A DNA stretch of 39,744 bases from Amarobacter sp035326025 (GTDB taxonomy: Bacteria > Chloroflexota > Dehalococcoidia > Tepidiformales > Tepidiformaceae). Within the stretch, counting starts at the first letter, position 1. Every line of letters starts with the position of its first letter. A model generated the notes under the pieces. It was not told the DNA's origin, made no database searches, and saw only the letters and a program-made list of their open reading frames with translations. A program made the translations under genes and the position numbers. The stretch lies in NCBI GenBank assembly GCA_035326025.1, contig DAOKYT010000021.1, positions 1-39,744 of the forward strand, read 5' to 3'. Below, one piece after another: positions 15,741 through 24,094 of the stretch.

Positions 15741-16528
15741 GGCTGGTCGCGCTCGACATCGACGGCACGCTCATCGAGCCGGCGCATTACGGGCGCGACC
15801 GCGTGCCAACACCGCGCCTGTCGCGGGCGGTAACCTCGCTGCGCGAGCGGGGGATCGCGGTGGTGCTCGCCTCGGGCCGGATGTTCCCGGGGACGGCGAA
15901 GATCGCGCGGCACCTGGGGCTGCCGGGGCCGGTGATCTGCCAGCAGGGGTGCTCCGTGCACCTCCTCGACGGTACGATGACGCACGAATTTCCCATCGCC
16001 CGGCACACGGCGCTGGAAATCATCGATTACGCGCGCGGGATCGAGCGCGACTACGAGTGGTTCAACCCGCTGCGCTACATCGCCTCGCGGCGCACGGAGG
16101 CGACCGAGCACTATGGCGTGGTTTCGGGGATCACGCCGGAATACCGGCCGGACCCGGAGCACTCTGGCGTGGAGCCGACGGGCGTCGGGGTGATTTCATC
16201 GAACGCGGAGTCGAACGGCATTCACGGGGCGCTGGTGTCGCGGCACGGCGAAGCGCTGCACATGTTGGACTTCCCGGGCGTAACGGTGGCGGTGGCCCCG
16301 GAGGCGAACAAGGGACACGCGCTGTCGCTGGTGTGCGGCGACCTCGGGATCGACCGTCACGAGGTCGTGGCGATCGGGGACAGCGTGAACGATGCGGCGA
16401 TGCTGGCGTGGGCGGGGCTGGGTGTGGCGATGCCGCACAGCGACGCGTATGCGCTGGATGCCGCGCGGATGGTGCTCGAGGAGCGCGAGGAGACGCTGGC
16501 GGAGTTCCTCGAGCGGCTGGTGCGCTAG
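15731..16528 (+). CDS. Cof-type HAD-IIB hydrolase
   Basis: The 265-residue protein has the HAD phosphatase motifs: DIDGTLI at the N-terminus with the nucleophile Asp, LASGR (motif II), a Lys in EANKGHAL, and IGDSVNDAAMLAWAG (motif IV). The cap between about 85 and 190 marks the IIB (Cof) type, which dephosphorylates sugar phosphates or cofactors; the substrate is not predictable. ATG 15731 gives MGVRLVALDIDGT directly and overlaps the prmC end by 10 nt. Its TAG stop shares CTAG (16525-16528) with the stop of the convergent membrane-protein gene. Confidence 0.88.
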   Translation: MGVRLVALDIDGTLIEPAHYGRDRVPTPRLSRAVTSLRERGIAVVLASGRMFPGTAKIARHLGLPGPVICQQGCSVHLLDGTMTHEFPIARHTALEIIDYARGIERDYEWFNPLRYIASRRTEATEHYGVVSGITPEYRPDPEHSGVEPTGVGVISSNAESNGIHGALVSRHGEALHMLDFPGVTVAVAPEANKGHALSLVCGDLGIDRHEVVAIGDSVNDAAMLAWAGLGVAMPHSDAYALDAARMVLEEREETLAEFLERLVR

Positions 16529-17151
16529 CTCGGGTCGATCCGGTGCCAGGTGCGCATGAGCACGAGGCCGATGCCAAAGACCACGGCCAGGACAGCACCA
16601 ATCGGCAGGACGGTGCTGCCCCAGTCAATGCCGGCGCCCTCGGCGGCATTGCTCGCGGGCACGACGTACTGGCCGGTGATGGCGCGGACGGAGTTGACGC
16701 GCGCGAACTCGGCGTCTTCGCCGAACCCATGGTCTTCCTGCTGAATGGCCAGGCCGTCCCGGAGGTCGAAGACCTGCGAGGCACCGGGCCACTCCGGACG
16801 GCCGTCGATCACCGACAGAAACAGCAGGGCGCGCATCCCGCCGGTGAGCGTGGCGAGCGGACACGGCGCCTCGCCTTCGTGAACCGCCAGGACGACGTTC
16901 GTGCCCGGCACCGAGCCCTTGAGGATGACTTCCGGTTCCAGTTCGACCGGTCCGCGGGCCGACTGGCGGTGGACCTTCGCGACCAGGATGAGCCCGCTCG
17001 CTTCGACCGCCTGGGTGAGCCCATCGGAGGTGACGGAGATGCAGGTGAGGGAGGCGGGGCTATCGGCGGAGGCAGAAACAGCGGCCCCCGGTAAGAGGGC
17101 CGCTGCCACGAGAAGGAGGAGCGCGGAAGACCTAAGCCTGCGACTGGGCAA
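16525..17151 (-). CDS. Secreted protein with C-terminal membrane anchor, unknown
   Basis: A TTG start at 17151, overlapping the last codons of guaB3 in another frame, gives 208 residues. The start is chosen because it yields a normal signal peptide: PSRRLRS, a hydrophobic stretch LLLLVAAALLPGAAV and a probable cleavage near ASA/DS. The outer domain (about 30-175) has two cysteines (LTCISV, APCPLATL) and a stretch resembling beta-rich adhesion or export proteins, but no family I recognise. A final transmembrane helix (TVLPIGAVLAVVFGIGLVLM) with a short basic tail (RTWHRIDPS) anchors it, N-terminus outside. It is probably translated with guaB3. The open frame further upstream is a guaB3 shadow. 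Confidence 0.6.
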   Translation of the reverse strand: MPSRRLRSSALLLLVAAALLPGAAVSASADSPASLTCISVTSDGLTQAVEASGLILVAKVHRQSARGPVELEPEVILKGSVPGTNVVLAVHEGEAPCPLATLTGGMRALLFLSVIDGRPEWPGASQVFDLRDGLAIQQEDHGFGEDAEFARVNSVRAITGQYVVPASNAAEGAGIDWGSTVLPIGAVLAVVFGIGLVLMRTWHRIDPS

Positions 17152-18355
17152 ACTGGTAGATCTTCCCTTCGGTCTTGATCGCGGGAGCGATGACCATTTC
17201 GGCCTGCTGGAATTCGCGGATGGTGCGGGCGCCGCACATGCCCATGGCGGTGCGAAGCGCGCCGACGAGGTTCTCGGTGCCGTCAGTCCGGCTGGTCGGG
17301 CCGTAGAGGGCCTTCTGGAGCGTGGTGTTGACGCCGACAGCGACGCGGGTGCCACGGGGAAGGTTGGCATGGGGGGTGGCCATGCCCCAGTGGTAGCCGC
17401 GGCCGGGGGCCTCGGTGGTGGCGGCGAAGGGCGAGCCCATCATGACGGCATCGGCGCCCGCGGCGAAGCACTTGCAGACATCCCCGCCGGTGCGGATGCC
17501 GCCATCGGTAATGATGGGGACATAGCGGCCGCTTTCCTTGAGGTAGAAATCGCGGGCGGCCGCGCAATCGATGGTTGCGGTGACCTGGGGCACCCCGATA
17601 CCAAGCACCTCGCGGCTGGTGCAGGCGGCGCCGGGGCCCACGCCGACAAGCACGGCGGCGACGCCGGTGCGCATGATTTCGAGGGTGGCCTTGAAGCCCA
17701 CGGTGTTGCCGACGACGACCGGGATGTGGATGTCCTTGAACAGCTTGTCGAAGCGGAGGCCTTCGATGCTGGTGGATTCGTGGCGGGCCGTGGTGACGGT
17801 GCTCTGGACCACGAGGATATCGGCGCCAGCTTCCTGGATGAGCGCGGCGTACTTCTTGGTGTTCATAGGAGTGACGGAGACCGCGGCGACGGCACCGCCG
17901 TCCTTGATCTCGCGGATGCGCCTGGCGATGAAGTCCTCGCGGATGGGCTGTTGATACGCCTCCTGGAGGATGGCGGTTGCCTCATCGCGGCTGGCGGCGG
18001 CGACCTGCTGGAGGATGGACGACGGGTCGTCGTACTTCGTCCAGACGCCTTCAAGGTTGAGGACGGCGAGGCCGCCGGCCCTGTGCATGGCGATGGCGAA
18101 GTTGGGGTCGACGACGGCATCCATCGCCGAGGCGAGGAAGGGGATGGCAAAATGGTGCGGGCCGATATCGAGGCCGAGTTGGGTGAGCTCGGGGTTGATG
18201 GTCACATCGCCGGGGACGATGGCGACCTCATCGAACCCGTAGGCGCGGCGAAGCTGCTTGAACGTTGGAGCGGCGACGTCATTCTCGGTAAACGGCGCGA
18301 GGCCGCTCTCCGGCGAATCGGAGGCGGCGGAGGAGAGGTTGGCAACAGTACTCAA
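17132..18355 (-). CDS. guaB3: GuaB3-type IMP dehydrogenase-related protein
   Basis: This 407-residue TIM-barrel protein belongs to the IMPDH/GMP reductase family and lacks the CBS pair of ordinary GuaB. It has the catalytic loop GVGPGAACTSREVLG with the nucleophilic Cys and the flavin- or nucleotide-site TDGGIRTGGDVCKCFAAGADAVMMGSPFA. The length and N-terminus (DEVAIVPGDVTINP) match the GuaB3 group of actinobacteria, cyanobacteria and Chloroflexota, for which an IMP dehydrogenase role has been reported in cyanobacteria. It probably acts in guanine nucleotide synthesis or salvage. The start is TTG 18355. A strong promoter lies at 18415-18444. The downstream membrane-protein gene overlaps its end. 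Confidence 0.88.
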   Translation of the reverse strand: MSTVANLSSAASDSPESGLAPFTENDVAAPTFKQLRRAYGFDEVAIVPGDVTINPELTQLGLDIGPHHFAIPFLASAMDAVVDPNFAIAMHRAGGLAVLNLEGVWTKYDDPSSILQQVAAASRDEATAILQEAYQQPIREDFIARRIREIKDGGAVAAVSVTPMNTKKYAALIQEAGADILVVQSTVTTARHESTSIEGLRFDKLFKDIHIPVVVGNTVGFKATLEIMRTGVAAVLVGVGPGAACTSREVLGIGVPQVTATIDCAAARDFYLKESGRYVPIITDGGIRTGGDVCKCFAAGADAVMMGSPFAATTEAPGRGYHWGMATPHANLPRGTRVAVGVNTTLQKALYGPTSRTDGTENLVGALRTAMGMCGARTIREFQQAEMVIAPAIKTEGKIYQFAQSQA

Positions 18356-18414
18356 GTCAGCGCATTCCCGTGGAAGGAGTCACGGCCCTGGAAGCCGGCC
18401 GCGGTGCTGGAACG

Positions 18415-18444
18415 AGTGTAGAAGCGGTGCTCCCAACGGGTCAA
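18415..18444 (-). promoter_or_regulatory. Promoter of guaB3
   Basis: On the minus strand TTGACC (18444-18439) is followed after 18 bp by TACACT (18420-18415). Transcription would start near 18408, giving a leader of about 50 nt. It is among the best promoters in the window. Confidence 0.65.
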
Positions 18445-18448
18445 CACA

Positions 18449-18465
18449 AATCCGTTTCCCGGATT
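18449..18465. repeat. Inverted repeat between guaB3 and rsmI
   Basis: AATCCG and CGGATT flank a 5-nt centre in the 144-bp divergent region, just upstream of the guaB3 -35. It could be an operator for either gene; nothing identifies the regulator. Confidence 0.35.
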
Positions 18466-18499
18466 CGGTTATGTGCAATACCGTGTATCGGCCTTCCCA

Positions 18500-19315
18500 A
18501 TGACTCAGTGGCATGCGGGGCTGTATGTGGTCGCCACGCCGATCGGGAACATGGGAGACCTTTCGCCGCGGGCGGCCGAGGCGCTCCGCCAGGCATCGGT
18601 CGTGGCGGCCGAGGACACGCGGACCTCGGGTGTGGTGGCGCGCAAGGCGGGAAGCCGCGCCCGGCTCGTGAGCCTGACGGAACACAACGTGCAAGCACGC
18701 ATCCCGGAGCTCTTGCCGGTGGCGCGCGCGGGCATCGTGGCGCTGGTGAGCGACGCCGGGACGCCGGCGATTGCCGACCCGGGCGCGAGGCTGGTGGCGG
18801 CGGCGCATCGCGAGGGAGTGGCGGTGTTCGCGGTGCCGGGACCCTCGGCGCTGGCGGCCGCGCTTTCGGTGAGCGGGTTCGATGGGCCGGACGCGCATTT
18901 CCTGGGGTTCCTTCCGCGGCAGCAGGGAGCGCGGACAGAGCTGTTGCGGCGCGCGGCAGCGGCGGCGAGCACGCTCGTGTTCTTCGAAAGCCCGGGAAGG
19001 CTGGCGAAGACGCTGGGGGAGCTGGGGGAACTTCATGGCGACCCCGAGACGGTGGTTTGCCGCGAACTGACGAAGCTGCACGAGGAAGTGGTGCGGGGCC
19101 GCGCGCGCGCCCTGGCGGGGCGGTTCGCCGGGGCGCGCGGGGAGTGCGTGGTGGTGGTGGAGGTACCACCGCGGGCCGGCGAGGCGGAGACGATGCGAAA
19201 CCTGCTCGGGGCGATGAAGCGGGCGGGCGCCCGGCGAGCGACGGCGGCAGCCGAGGTGGCAAAGCTGGCGGGGTGCACGCGGGATGAAGCCTATGCCGCC
19301 TGGGAATCGGTCTGA
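18500..19315 (+). CDS. rsmI: 16S rRNA C1402 2'-O-methyltransferase
   Basis: RsmI methylates the ribose of C1402 in 16S rRNA using S-adenosylmethionine. The 271-residue protein has all family hallmarks: LYVVATPIGNMGDLSPRA, VVAAEDTRTSG, LVSDAGTPAIADPGARLV, FFESPGRLAKTL and CRELTKLHEEVVRG. ATG 18500 gives the conventional start; an upstream in-frame GTG at 18473 would add nine residues without family support. It is divergent from guaB3 and is followed by metG after 58 bp. Confidence 0.94.
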   Translation: MTQWHAGLYVVATPIGNMGDLSPRAAEALRQASVVAAEDTRTSGVVARKAGSRARLVSLTEHNVQARIPELLPVARAGIVALVSDAGTPAIADPGARLVAAAHREGVAVFAVPGPSALAAALSVSGFDGPDAHFLGFLPRQQGARTELLRRAAAAASTLVFFESPGRLAKTLGELGELHGDPETVVCRELTKLHEEVVRGRARALAGRFAGARGECVVVVEVPPRAGEAETMRNLLGAMKRAGARRATAAAEVAKLAGCTRDEAYAAWESV

Positions 19316-19335
19316 GGGCCCGGAAGGGGGGCCTG

Positions 19336-19344
19336 TGCTAGACT
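19336..19344 (+). promoter_or_regulatory. Extended -10 promoter of metG operon
   Basis: TGCTAGACT combines a TGN extended -10 with TAGACT (19339-19344) in the 58-bp rsmI-metG gap. Transcription would start near 19351. No clear -35 is present, as expected for extended -10 promoters. Confidence 0.5.
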
Positions 19345-19373
19345 CAATCGCATCCTCCAACCCAGGTGCCTGA

Positions 19374-21026
19374 GTGCCTGAACGCGTCCTCGTCTGCGTA
19401 GCATGGCCCTACGCGAACTACCTGTTGCACGTCGGCCAGGCCGCGGGGGCGTACCTGCCGGCCGATATCTTCGCGCGGTTCCAGCGGCTCCGGGGGAACG
19501 AGGTGCTGATGGTTTCGGGCTCGGATTGCCACGGCACGCCGATCACGGTGGCGGCGGACCGGGAGGGAGTCGACCCGCGGGTGATCGTGGACCGGTACCA
19601 CCCGCGGATCCTGGAGGTGTGGGAGCGGTTTGGCATCTCGTTCGACCTGTTCACCACGACGTTGACCGAGAACCACTACGCCGTGACGCAGGACATGTTC
19701 CTGAAGTTGCTCGAACACGGGCTGCTGTACCCGCGGACGGCGGAGTACCTGTACGACCCCGAGGCGGAGCGCTTCCTGCCCGACCGGTACGTGGAGGGGA
19801 CCTGCCCGCATTGCGGGTACACGGAGGCTCGGGGCGACCAGTGCGATAGCTGCGGCAAGACGCTCGACGCGGTCGAACTCATCAACCCCCGTAGCAAAAT
19901 CAGCGGCGCGACGCCTGTGCTGCGACCCTCGGAGCACTTCTTTCTGCGGCTTTCGGCGCTGGAGGAGCGGTTGAAGGAGTGGGTGAGCGGGAAAACGCAC
20001 TGGCGGAAGAACGTGCTGAACTTCACGCTCGGGATGCTGAACGAGGGCCTGAAGGACCGCGGGATCACGCGGGACATCAGCTGGGGCGTGCCGGTGCCGG
20101 TGCCGGGCTACGAGGACAAGCGCATCTACGTGTGGTTCGACGCGGTGATCGGATACCTGAGCGCATCGAAGGAGTGGGCGCAGCGGCGGGGGACACCGGA
20201 CGCCTGGAGGCCGTTCTGGGAAGACCCCTCGACGCGTTCGTACTACTTCATTGGCAAGGACAACATCCCGTTCCACACGGTCATCTGGCCGGCGATGCTG
20301 ATGGGCTACGAAGGGCTGAACCTGCCCTACGATGTGCCAGCGAACCAGTACGTGAACTTCGCGGCCGGCCAGAAGCAGAGCAAGTCGAAGGGCACCGGGA
20401 CGTGGATGCTCGACCTGCTGGATGTGTATGCGCCGGACGTGGTGCGGTTCTACCTGACGACGGTGCTGCCGGAGACGAACGATACGGAGTTCCGCGAAGA
20501 GGAGCTCATCCGCGCGAACAACGACGTGCTGATAGCCACGTGGGGCAACCTGGCGAACCGTGTCATCTCGATGATTCATCGGAACTTCGAGGGGATCGTC
20601 CCGGTTACGGGCGCGCTCGCGCCGGAGAGCCAGGGGCTCCTGGACGAGGCGAAGGCGGCGTTCGCGGCGGCCGGGGAGGAATACGACCGGTGCCACTTCC
20701 GGGCCGCGTTGCAGGAAAGTCTGCGGTTGGCCCAATCGGCGAACAAGTATCTCGACGAGCGCGCGCCGTGGAAGGCGGTGAAGCAGGACCGCGAACACGC
20801 GGCCGAGACGCTCGCGGTCGCGCTGGACGTGATCAACGCGCTCAAGACACTGCTGCACCCGGTCCTGCCGTTTTCGACCGCGCAGCTGCACGGCGACCTG
20901 GGCCTCGAAGGCGACATTCTTCGAAGCGGCTGGGAGTTCCGGCCGGTGCCCCGCGGGACGAAGCTGGGCCCGGCGCGCCCCCTCTATGCGAAGATCGATA
21001 CGGCCGCCGAGGGGGCCGCGGGCTGA
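19374..21026 (+). CDS. metG: Methionyl-tRNA synthetase
   Basis: This class I synthetase of 550 residues charges tRNA-Met. It has PYANYLLHVGQ at the HIGH position (19-22 read HVGQ), LPADIFARFQRLRG, SGSDCHGTPI, a zinc knuckle near 144-162 (CPHCG and CDSCG), and KQSKS near 333 for KMSKS. The C-terminal dimerisation/tRNA-binding domain of longer enzymes is absent. The second His of HIGH replaced by Gln is unusual; the rest looks active. The start is GTG 19374. tatD begins at the last base of the stop, so metG-tatD-polyprenyl synthase form an operon. Confidence 0.94.
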   Translation: MPERVLVCVAWPYANYLLHVGQAAGAYLPADIFARFQRLRGNEVLMVSGSDCHGTPITVAADREGVDPRVIVDRYHPRILEVWERFGISFDLFTTTLTENHYAVTQDMFLKLLEHGLLYPRTAEYLYDPEAERFLPDRYVEGTCPHCGYTEARGDQCDSCGKTLDAVELINPRSKISGATPVLRPSEHFFLRLSALEERLKEWVSGKTHWRKNVLNFTLGMLNEGLKDRGITRDISWGVPVPVPGYEDKRIYVWFDAVIGYLSASKEWAQRRGTPDAWRPFWEDPSTRSYYFIGKDNIPFHTVIWPAMLMGYEGLNLPYDVPANQYVNFAAGQKQSKSKGTGTWMLDLLDVYAPDVVRFYLTTVLPETNDTEFREEELIRANNDVLIATWGNLANRVISMIHRNFEGIVPVTGALAPESQGLLDEAKAAFAAAGEEYDRCHFRAALQESLRLAQSANKYLDERAPWKAVKQDREHAAETLAVALDVINALKTLLHPVLPFSTAQLHGDLGLEGDILRSGWEFRPVPRGTKLGPARPLYAKIDTAAEGAAG

Positions 21027-21841
21027 TGGCAGTCGCGTTTGATACCCACAGCCACCTGCAGGACCGGAAGATCCGGGGGGACTTTGACGGCATTCTCGCG
21101 CGGGCCGAGGCCGCCGGGGTCGCGGGCATCGCCCTGTGCGGCTACGACGCGCCCTCGAACGACGCGGCGATCGCGATGGCGGCGGGCAGGGAAGGGGTAT
21201 TCCCGGCGGTTGGATTCCACCCGCACGAGGCCGATGAGGTGACACAGGCGATGCTCGCTGAGCTTGAAGCGCTGGCGGCGCTGCCGGAGGTGGTGGCCGT
21301 TGGGGAGATCGGGCTGGACTTCTACCGGGGCATCGCCGGGGAGATGAACCAGCGGAGGCTGATCGACACGCAACTGGAGATCGCGCTGCGGGTGCGAAAG
21401 CCGGTAAGCGTACACAGCCGGAGTGCCGAGGACGCCATCCACGAGCACCTGGCGCCATACGCGGCCCGCGCGCGCGAGGCGGGGATGGAGACGCCCGGCG
21501 TGATGCACTGTTTCGGCGGGACGCTGGAGCAGGCCATGCGTTATGTCGAGATTGGCTTCATGGTGTCCATCGCGGGGCCGATTACCTACCCAAAGAACGA
21601 CGAGGCGCGGAGGCTGGCGGCGGGGTTGCCAGCGCGCTCACTTGTGATCGAGACGGACAGCCCGTACCTTCCGCCTCAGGCCATGCGGGGAAAGCGCAAC
21701 GAACCGTCTCTGATCGTGCATACGGCGCGGGCCGTGGCGGCCGCGCGCGGCGAGCGCGTGGACGAGGTGCTGGGAGTCACGACGGCGAACGCCGAGCGGC
21801 TCTTTGGCGTCCGGGTGCCATCGCGGGCGGGTGTGGCATGA
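21026..21841 (+). CDS. tatD: TatD-family metal-dependent DNase/hydrolase
   Basis: The 271-residue TIM-barrel hydrolase has the metal ligands of the family: THSH (His 8, His 10), VGFHPHE, VGEIGLDFYR, HSRSAED (replacing the more usual HxR/HxD context), MHCFGG and ETDSPYLPP. TatD enzymes are DNases with 3'-5' exonuclease activity linked to repair; gene neighbours of metG in many bacteria are of this family. The ATG overlaps the metG stop by one base, and its own stop overlaps the next ATG by 4 nt. Confidence 0.93.
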   Translation: MAVAFDTHSHLQDRKIRGDFDGILARAEAAGVAGIALCGYDAPSNDAAIAMAAGREGVFPAVGFHPHEADEVTQAMLAELEALAALPEVVAVGEIGLDFYRGIAGEMNQRRLIDTQLEIALRVRKPVSVHSRSAEDAIHEHLAPYAARAREAGMETPGVMHCFGGTLEQAMRYVEIGFMVSIAGPITYPKNDEARRLAAGLPARSLVIETDSPYLPPQAMRGKRNEPSLIVHTARAVAAARGERVDEVLGVTTANAERLFGVRVPSRAGVA

Positions 21842-22815
21842 CACAACTGCAGAACAAGTCGCTGTATGGGCCGGTTGCCGAGGACATGATCCTCGTCGAG
21901 GACCTGCTGGAATCGACCAAGGACGTCGACCTGCCGCCGCTCAAGCGAATGCTGGACCATGCGCTCGAGGCCAAGGGCAAGCGGATGCGCCCCGGGCTGG
22001 TCCTCCTGGCGGGGACCCTGGGGGACTACAACCTGAACAGGCTCGTGCCGCTGGGCGCTGCCATCGAGCTCCTCCACACGGCAAGCCTGGTGCACGACGA
22101 CGTGGTGGATGGGGCGGCGAGCCGCCGTGGGCGCCCGACGGCCAATGCGGTGTTCGACAACGCATTGACGGTGCTGCTGGGCGACTACATGTTCGCGAAT
22201 GCCGCGGAGATGGTGACCCGGACCGGCAGCCTCGCGGTGACGCGGTTGTTTGCCGTGGCCTTGATGAAGATGACCAGCGGGGAGCTGGACCAGGATGCGG
22301 CCGCATTCGACGTGGGCAAGGACGTGCAGCAGTACCTCTGGCGGATTGGCGGGAAGACTGCGGCACTCTTCGCGAACGCGACCGAGGGTGGCGCCATGCT
22401 TGGCAATTGCGATGAGCGCACCGTGGACGCGATGCGGACATACGGGTATAGCCTTGGCATGGCGTTCCAGATCGTCGATGACGTGCTGGACTTCAACGGC
22501 GACGAGGCGCTGATGGGGAAGCCGGTGGGCAGCGACCTGCTCGAAGGCACGATCACGCTCCCGGGCCTGCTCTTCCTGGAGCGCTATCCGCAGGACAACC
22601 CGATCAAGCGGTTCATCCTGGCGAAGCGGGACCGGGAGGCGCGCCTGCGGGAGGCGCTGGATGCGATCGTGAACTCCGAGGTGCTCGACGACTCGCTCGG
22701 ATTCGCTCGTGATTATGTGAAGCGCGCGATTGAGGCGATCGACTTTCTGCCGGAGAGCGAGACGAAGCGCTGCCTGCGGGACCTCGGCGAATACGTGCTG
22801 ACGCGGAAGAGCTAG
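21838..22815 (+). CDS. Polyprenyl diphosphate synthase
   Basis: This 325-residue trans-isoprenyl diphosphate synthase condenses isopentenyl diphosphate with an allylic primer. The first Asp-rich motif is DDVVD (87-91) with RRGRPT after it, and the second is DDVLD near 213-217 (FQIVDDVLDF). GKRMRP near 47-52 is the IPP site. Length and the absence of bulky residues close before the first motif (LVH) point to a long-chain product such as the side chain of menaquinone, though chain length needs testing. It ends in a CTAGG...CCTAG inverted repeat (22812-22828) that also contains the stop of the convergent fmdB gene. Confidence 0.9.
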   Translation: MTQLQNKSLYGPVAEDMILVEDLLESTKDVDLPPLKRMLDHALEAKGKRMRPGLVLLAGTLGDYNLNRLVPLGAAIELLHTASLVHDDVVDGAASRRGRPTANAVFDNALTVLLGDYMFANAAEMVTRTGSLAVTRLFAVALMKMTSGELDQDAAAFDVGKDVQQYLWRIGGKTAALFANATEGGAMLGNCDERTVDAMRTYGYSLGMAFQIVDDVLDFNGDEALMGKPVGSDLLEGTITLPGLLFLERYPQDNPIKRFILAKRDREARLREALDAIVNSEVLDDSLGFARDYVKRAIEAIDFLPESETKRCLRDLGEYVLTRKS

Positions 22816-22824
22816 GAGCGGCCC

Positions 22825-23265
22825 CTAGAGACCGCGCGGGGTGCCCTGCTTCAGGATTCGGCCTTCGTCGTAGAGCCTGGTGACTTCCGAGGGCTTCACC
22901 TGGTTGCCGTAGAGGTCGGTGAGCTCGTTGCGGCGGGCGGCCGCCCGCATGTCGCGGAGTTCCTGGAGTTCGCCCTTGCTGCGCTTGCGCTTTGGTTCGG
23001 GCTTGTTGACCTCGGGGTGTTCGTTGGGGCGAGCGCTGGTGACGAGCTTCGAAACCTTCTTGCCCAGGTGGTAGTAGGTGCCGTCGTCGGGGATGCGGCG
23101 GGGATAGCCTTCGCGGAAGGTAAAGGCGGCGAAGGAGGTGGGCATGATGCGCTTCGCGTCCTTGTAGCACTGGGGGCAGGGCACCGGGTCGGAAGCCTCG
23201 CGGATGGGCCGAAGCTCTTCGAAGATGCCGTTGCAGGGTTCGCAGTAGTACTCGTAGAGGGGCAT
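22825..23265 (-). CDS. FmdB-family zinc-ribbon protein
   Basis: The 146-residue protein starts MPLYEYYCEPC and carries a zinc ribbon with Cys 8, 11, 30 and 33, diagnostic of the FmdB family, small putative regulatory proteins. The remainder is basic and charged (EPKRKRSKGELQELRDMRAAARRNEL), longer than usual for the family. It is the last gene of the dnaX-ybaB-recR-recO operon, beginning right at the recO stop with no gap, which suggests a link to DNA metabolism or only convenience of expression. Function unknown. Confidence 0.85.
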   Translation of the reverse strand: MPLYEYYCEPCNGIFEELRPIREASDPVPCPQCYKDAKRIMPTSFAAFTFREGYPRRIPDDGTYYHLGKKVSKLVTSARPNEHPEVNKPEPKRKRSKGELQELRDMRAAARRNELTDLYGNQVKPSEVTRLYDEGRILKQGTPRGL

Positions 23266-24093
23266 TCAAAGCTCCGGTGAATCGTGGATAGGATTGCCTG
23301 ATTGTACATGGTTGGCGGAAAGTGCCGGGGTGCGGCCGGCCCGGTCCAGCTCGTCCATGTAACGCGAGGTATTCAGTTCCCGATCGACGACCTGGTGGAT
23401 GAGGCCGGCGAGCGCCATCCGGAGCTCGTGGGCCAGCTCGTCGCCGACGCGGAGGCTGTCGAACTGGGCGATGGGGGCGGTGCGGGCGTAGCGCAGGACC
23501 TTGATGGCGCGGACGCTCAGGATGCGGCCGGAGGTGGCGGAGGGCCGGCATGCCCGGCAGACCAATCCGCCCGCGGGCCCGGAGAAGAGTGTCTCTTCCT
23601 CGGGGAGCTTCTGGCGGCAGATCGCGCAGGCATCGACCTGGGGTTCGTAGCCGGTGATCGCGAGGAGGTGGACCTCGAAGTAGCGCGCGGCGAGGGCGGA
23701 CGCACCGCTATCGAAGGCTTTCAGGACATCGACGAGGAGCTCGTAGATGGGGCGTTGTTCGGCCCGGTCGATGGTGAAGCGATCGGCGAGCTCGGCGCAG
23801 TAGAGGGCAAGGTTCAGACGGTCGAGGTCGGCTTTCAGCGCGCGGTGAGCGTCGATGGACTCGGCCTGGGTGAACACGTCGAGGGAACGGCCCCTGGCGA
23901 CGTGGACCTGGACGCGGGTGAGCGGTTCGAGGTGGCCGCGCATGCGGCTCGTTGGCTTGCGCACGCCCCTGGCGACGGCATCGAACTTGCCGTGGTGGAG
24001 GCTGAAGATGGTGAGGATCGAGTCGGCTTCTCCGAGGTTGCGGCGCCGAATCACCACGCCCTCGGTGGTGTAGCTCCGGGGCCGGTCGGTCAT
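23266..24093 (-). CDS. recO: DNA repair protein RecO
   Basis: RecO, with RecR, loads RecA on single-stranded DNA covered by SSB. The 275-residue protein has the N-terminal OB-fold (TTEGVVIRRRNLGEADSILTIFSLHHGKFDAVARGVRKPTSR) and a central four-Cys zinc site (CAIC ... CRAC), as in the zinc-containing class. ATG 24093 matches the family N-terminus (MTDRPRSYTTEGVVI); the frame is open further upstream but into recR. It lies one base after the recR stop. Confidence 0.93.
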   Translation of the reverse strand: MTDRPRSYTTEGVVIRRRNLGEADSILTIFSLHHGKFDAVARGVRKPTSRMRGHLEPLTRVQVHVARGRSLDVFTQAESIDAHRALKADLDRLNLALYCAELADRFTIDRAEQRPIYELLVDVLKAFDSGASALAARYFEVHLLAITGYEPQVDACAICRQKLPEEETLFSGPAGGLVCRACRPSATSGRILSVRAIKVLRYARTAPIAQFDSLRVGDELAHELRMALAGLIHQVVDRELNTSRYMDELDRAGRTPALSANHVQSGNPIHDSPEL

Positions 24094-24094
24094 C

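Noticed and set aside
19979..21841. A 620-codon fusion of unknown N-terminal sequence with TatD
   Set aside because: The first part lies in another frame of metG and has no conserved sequence. TatD starts properly at ATG 21026, overlapping the metG stop.
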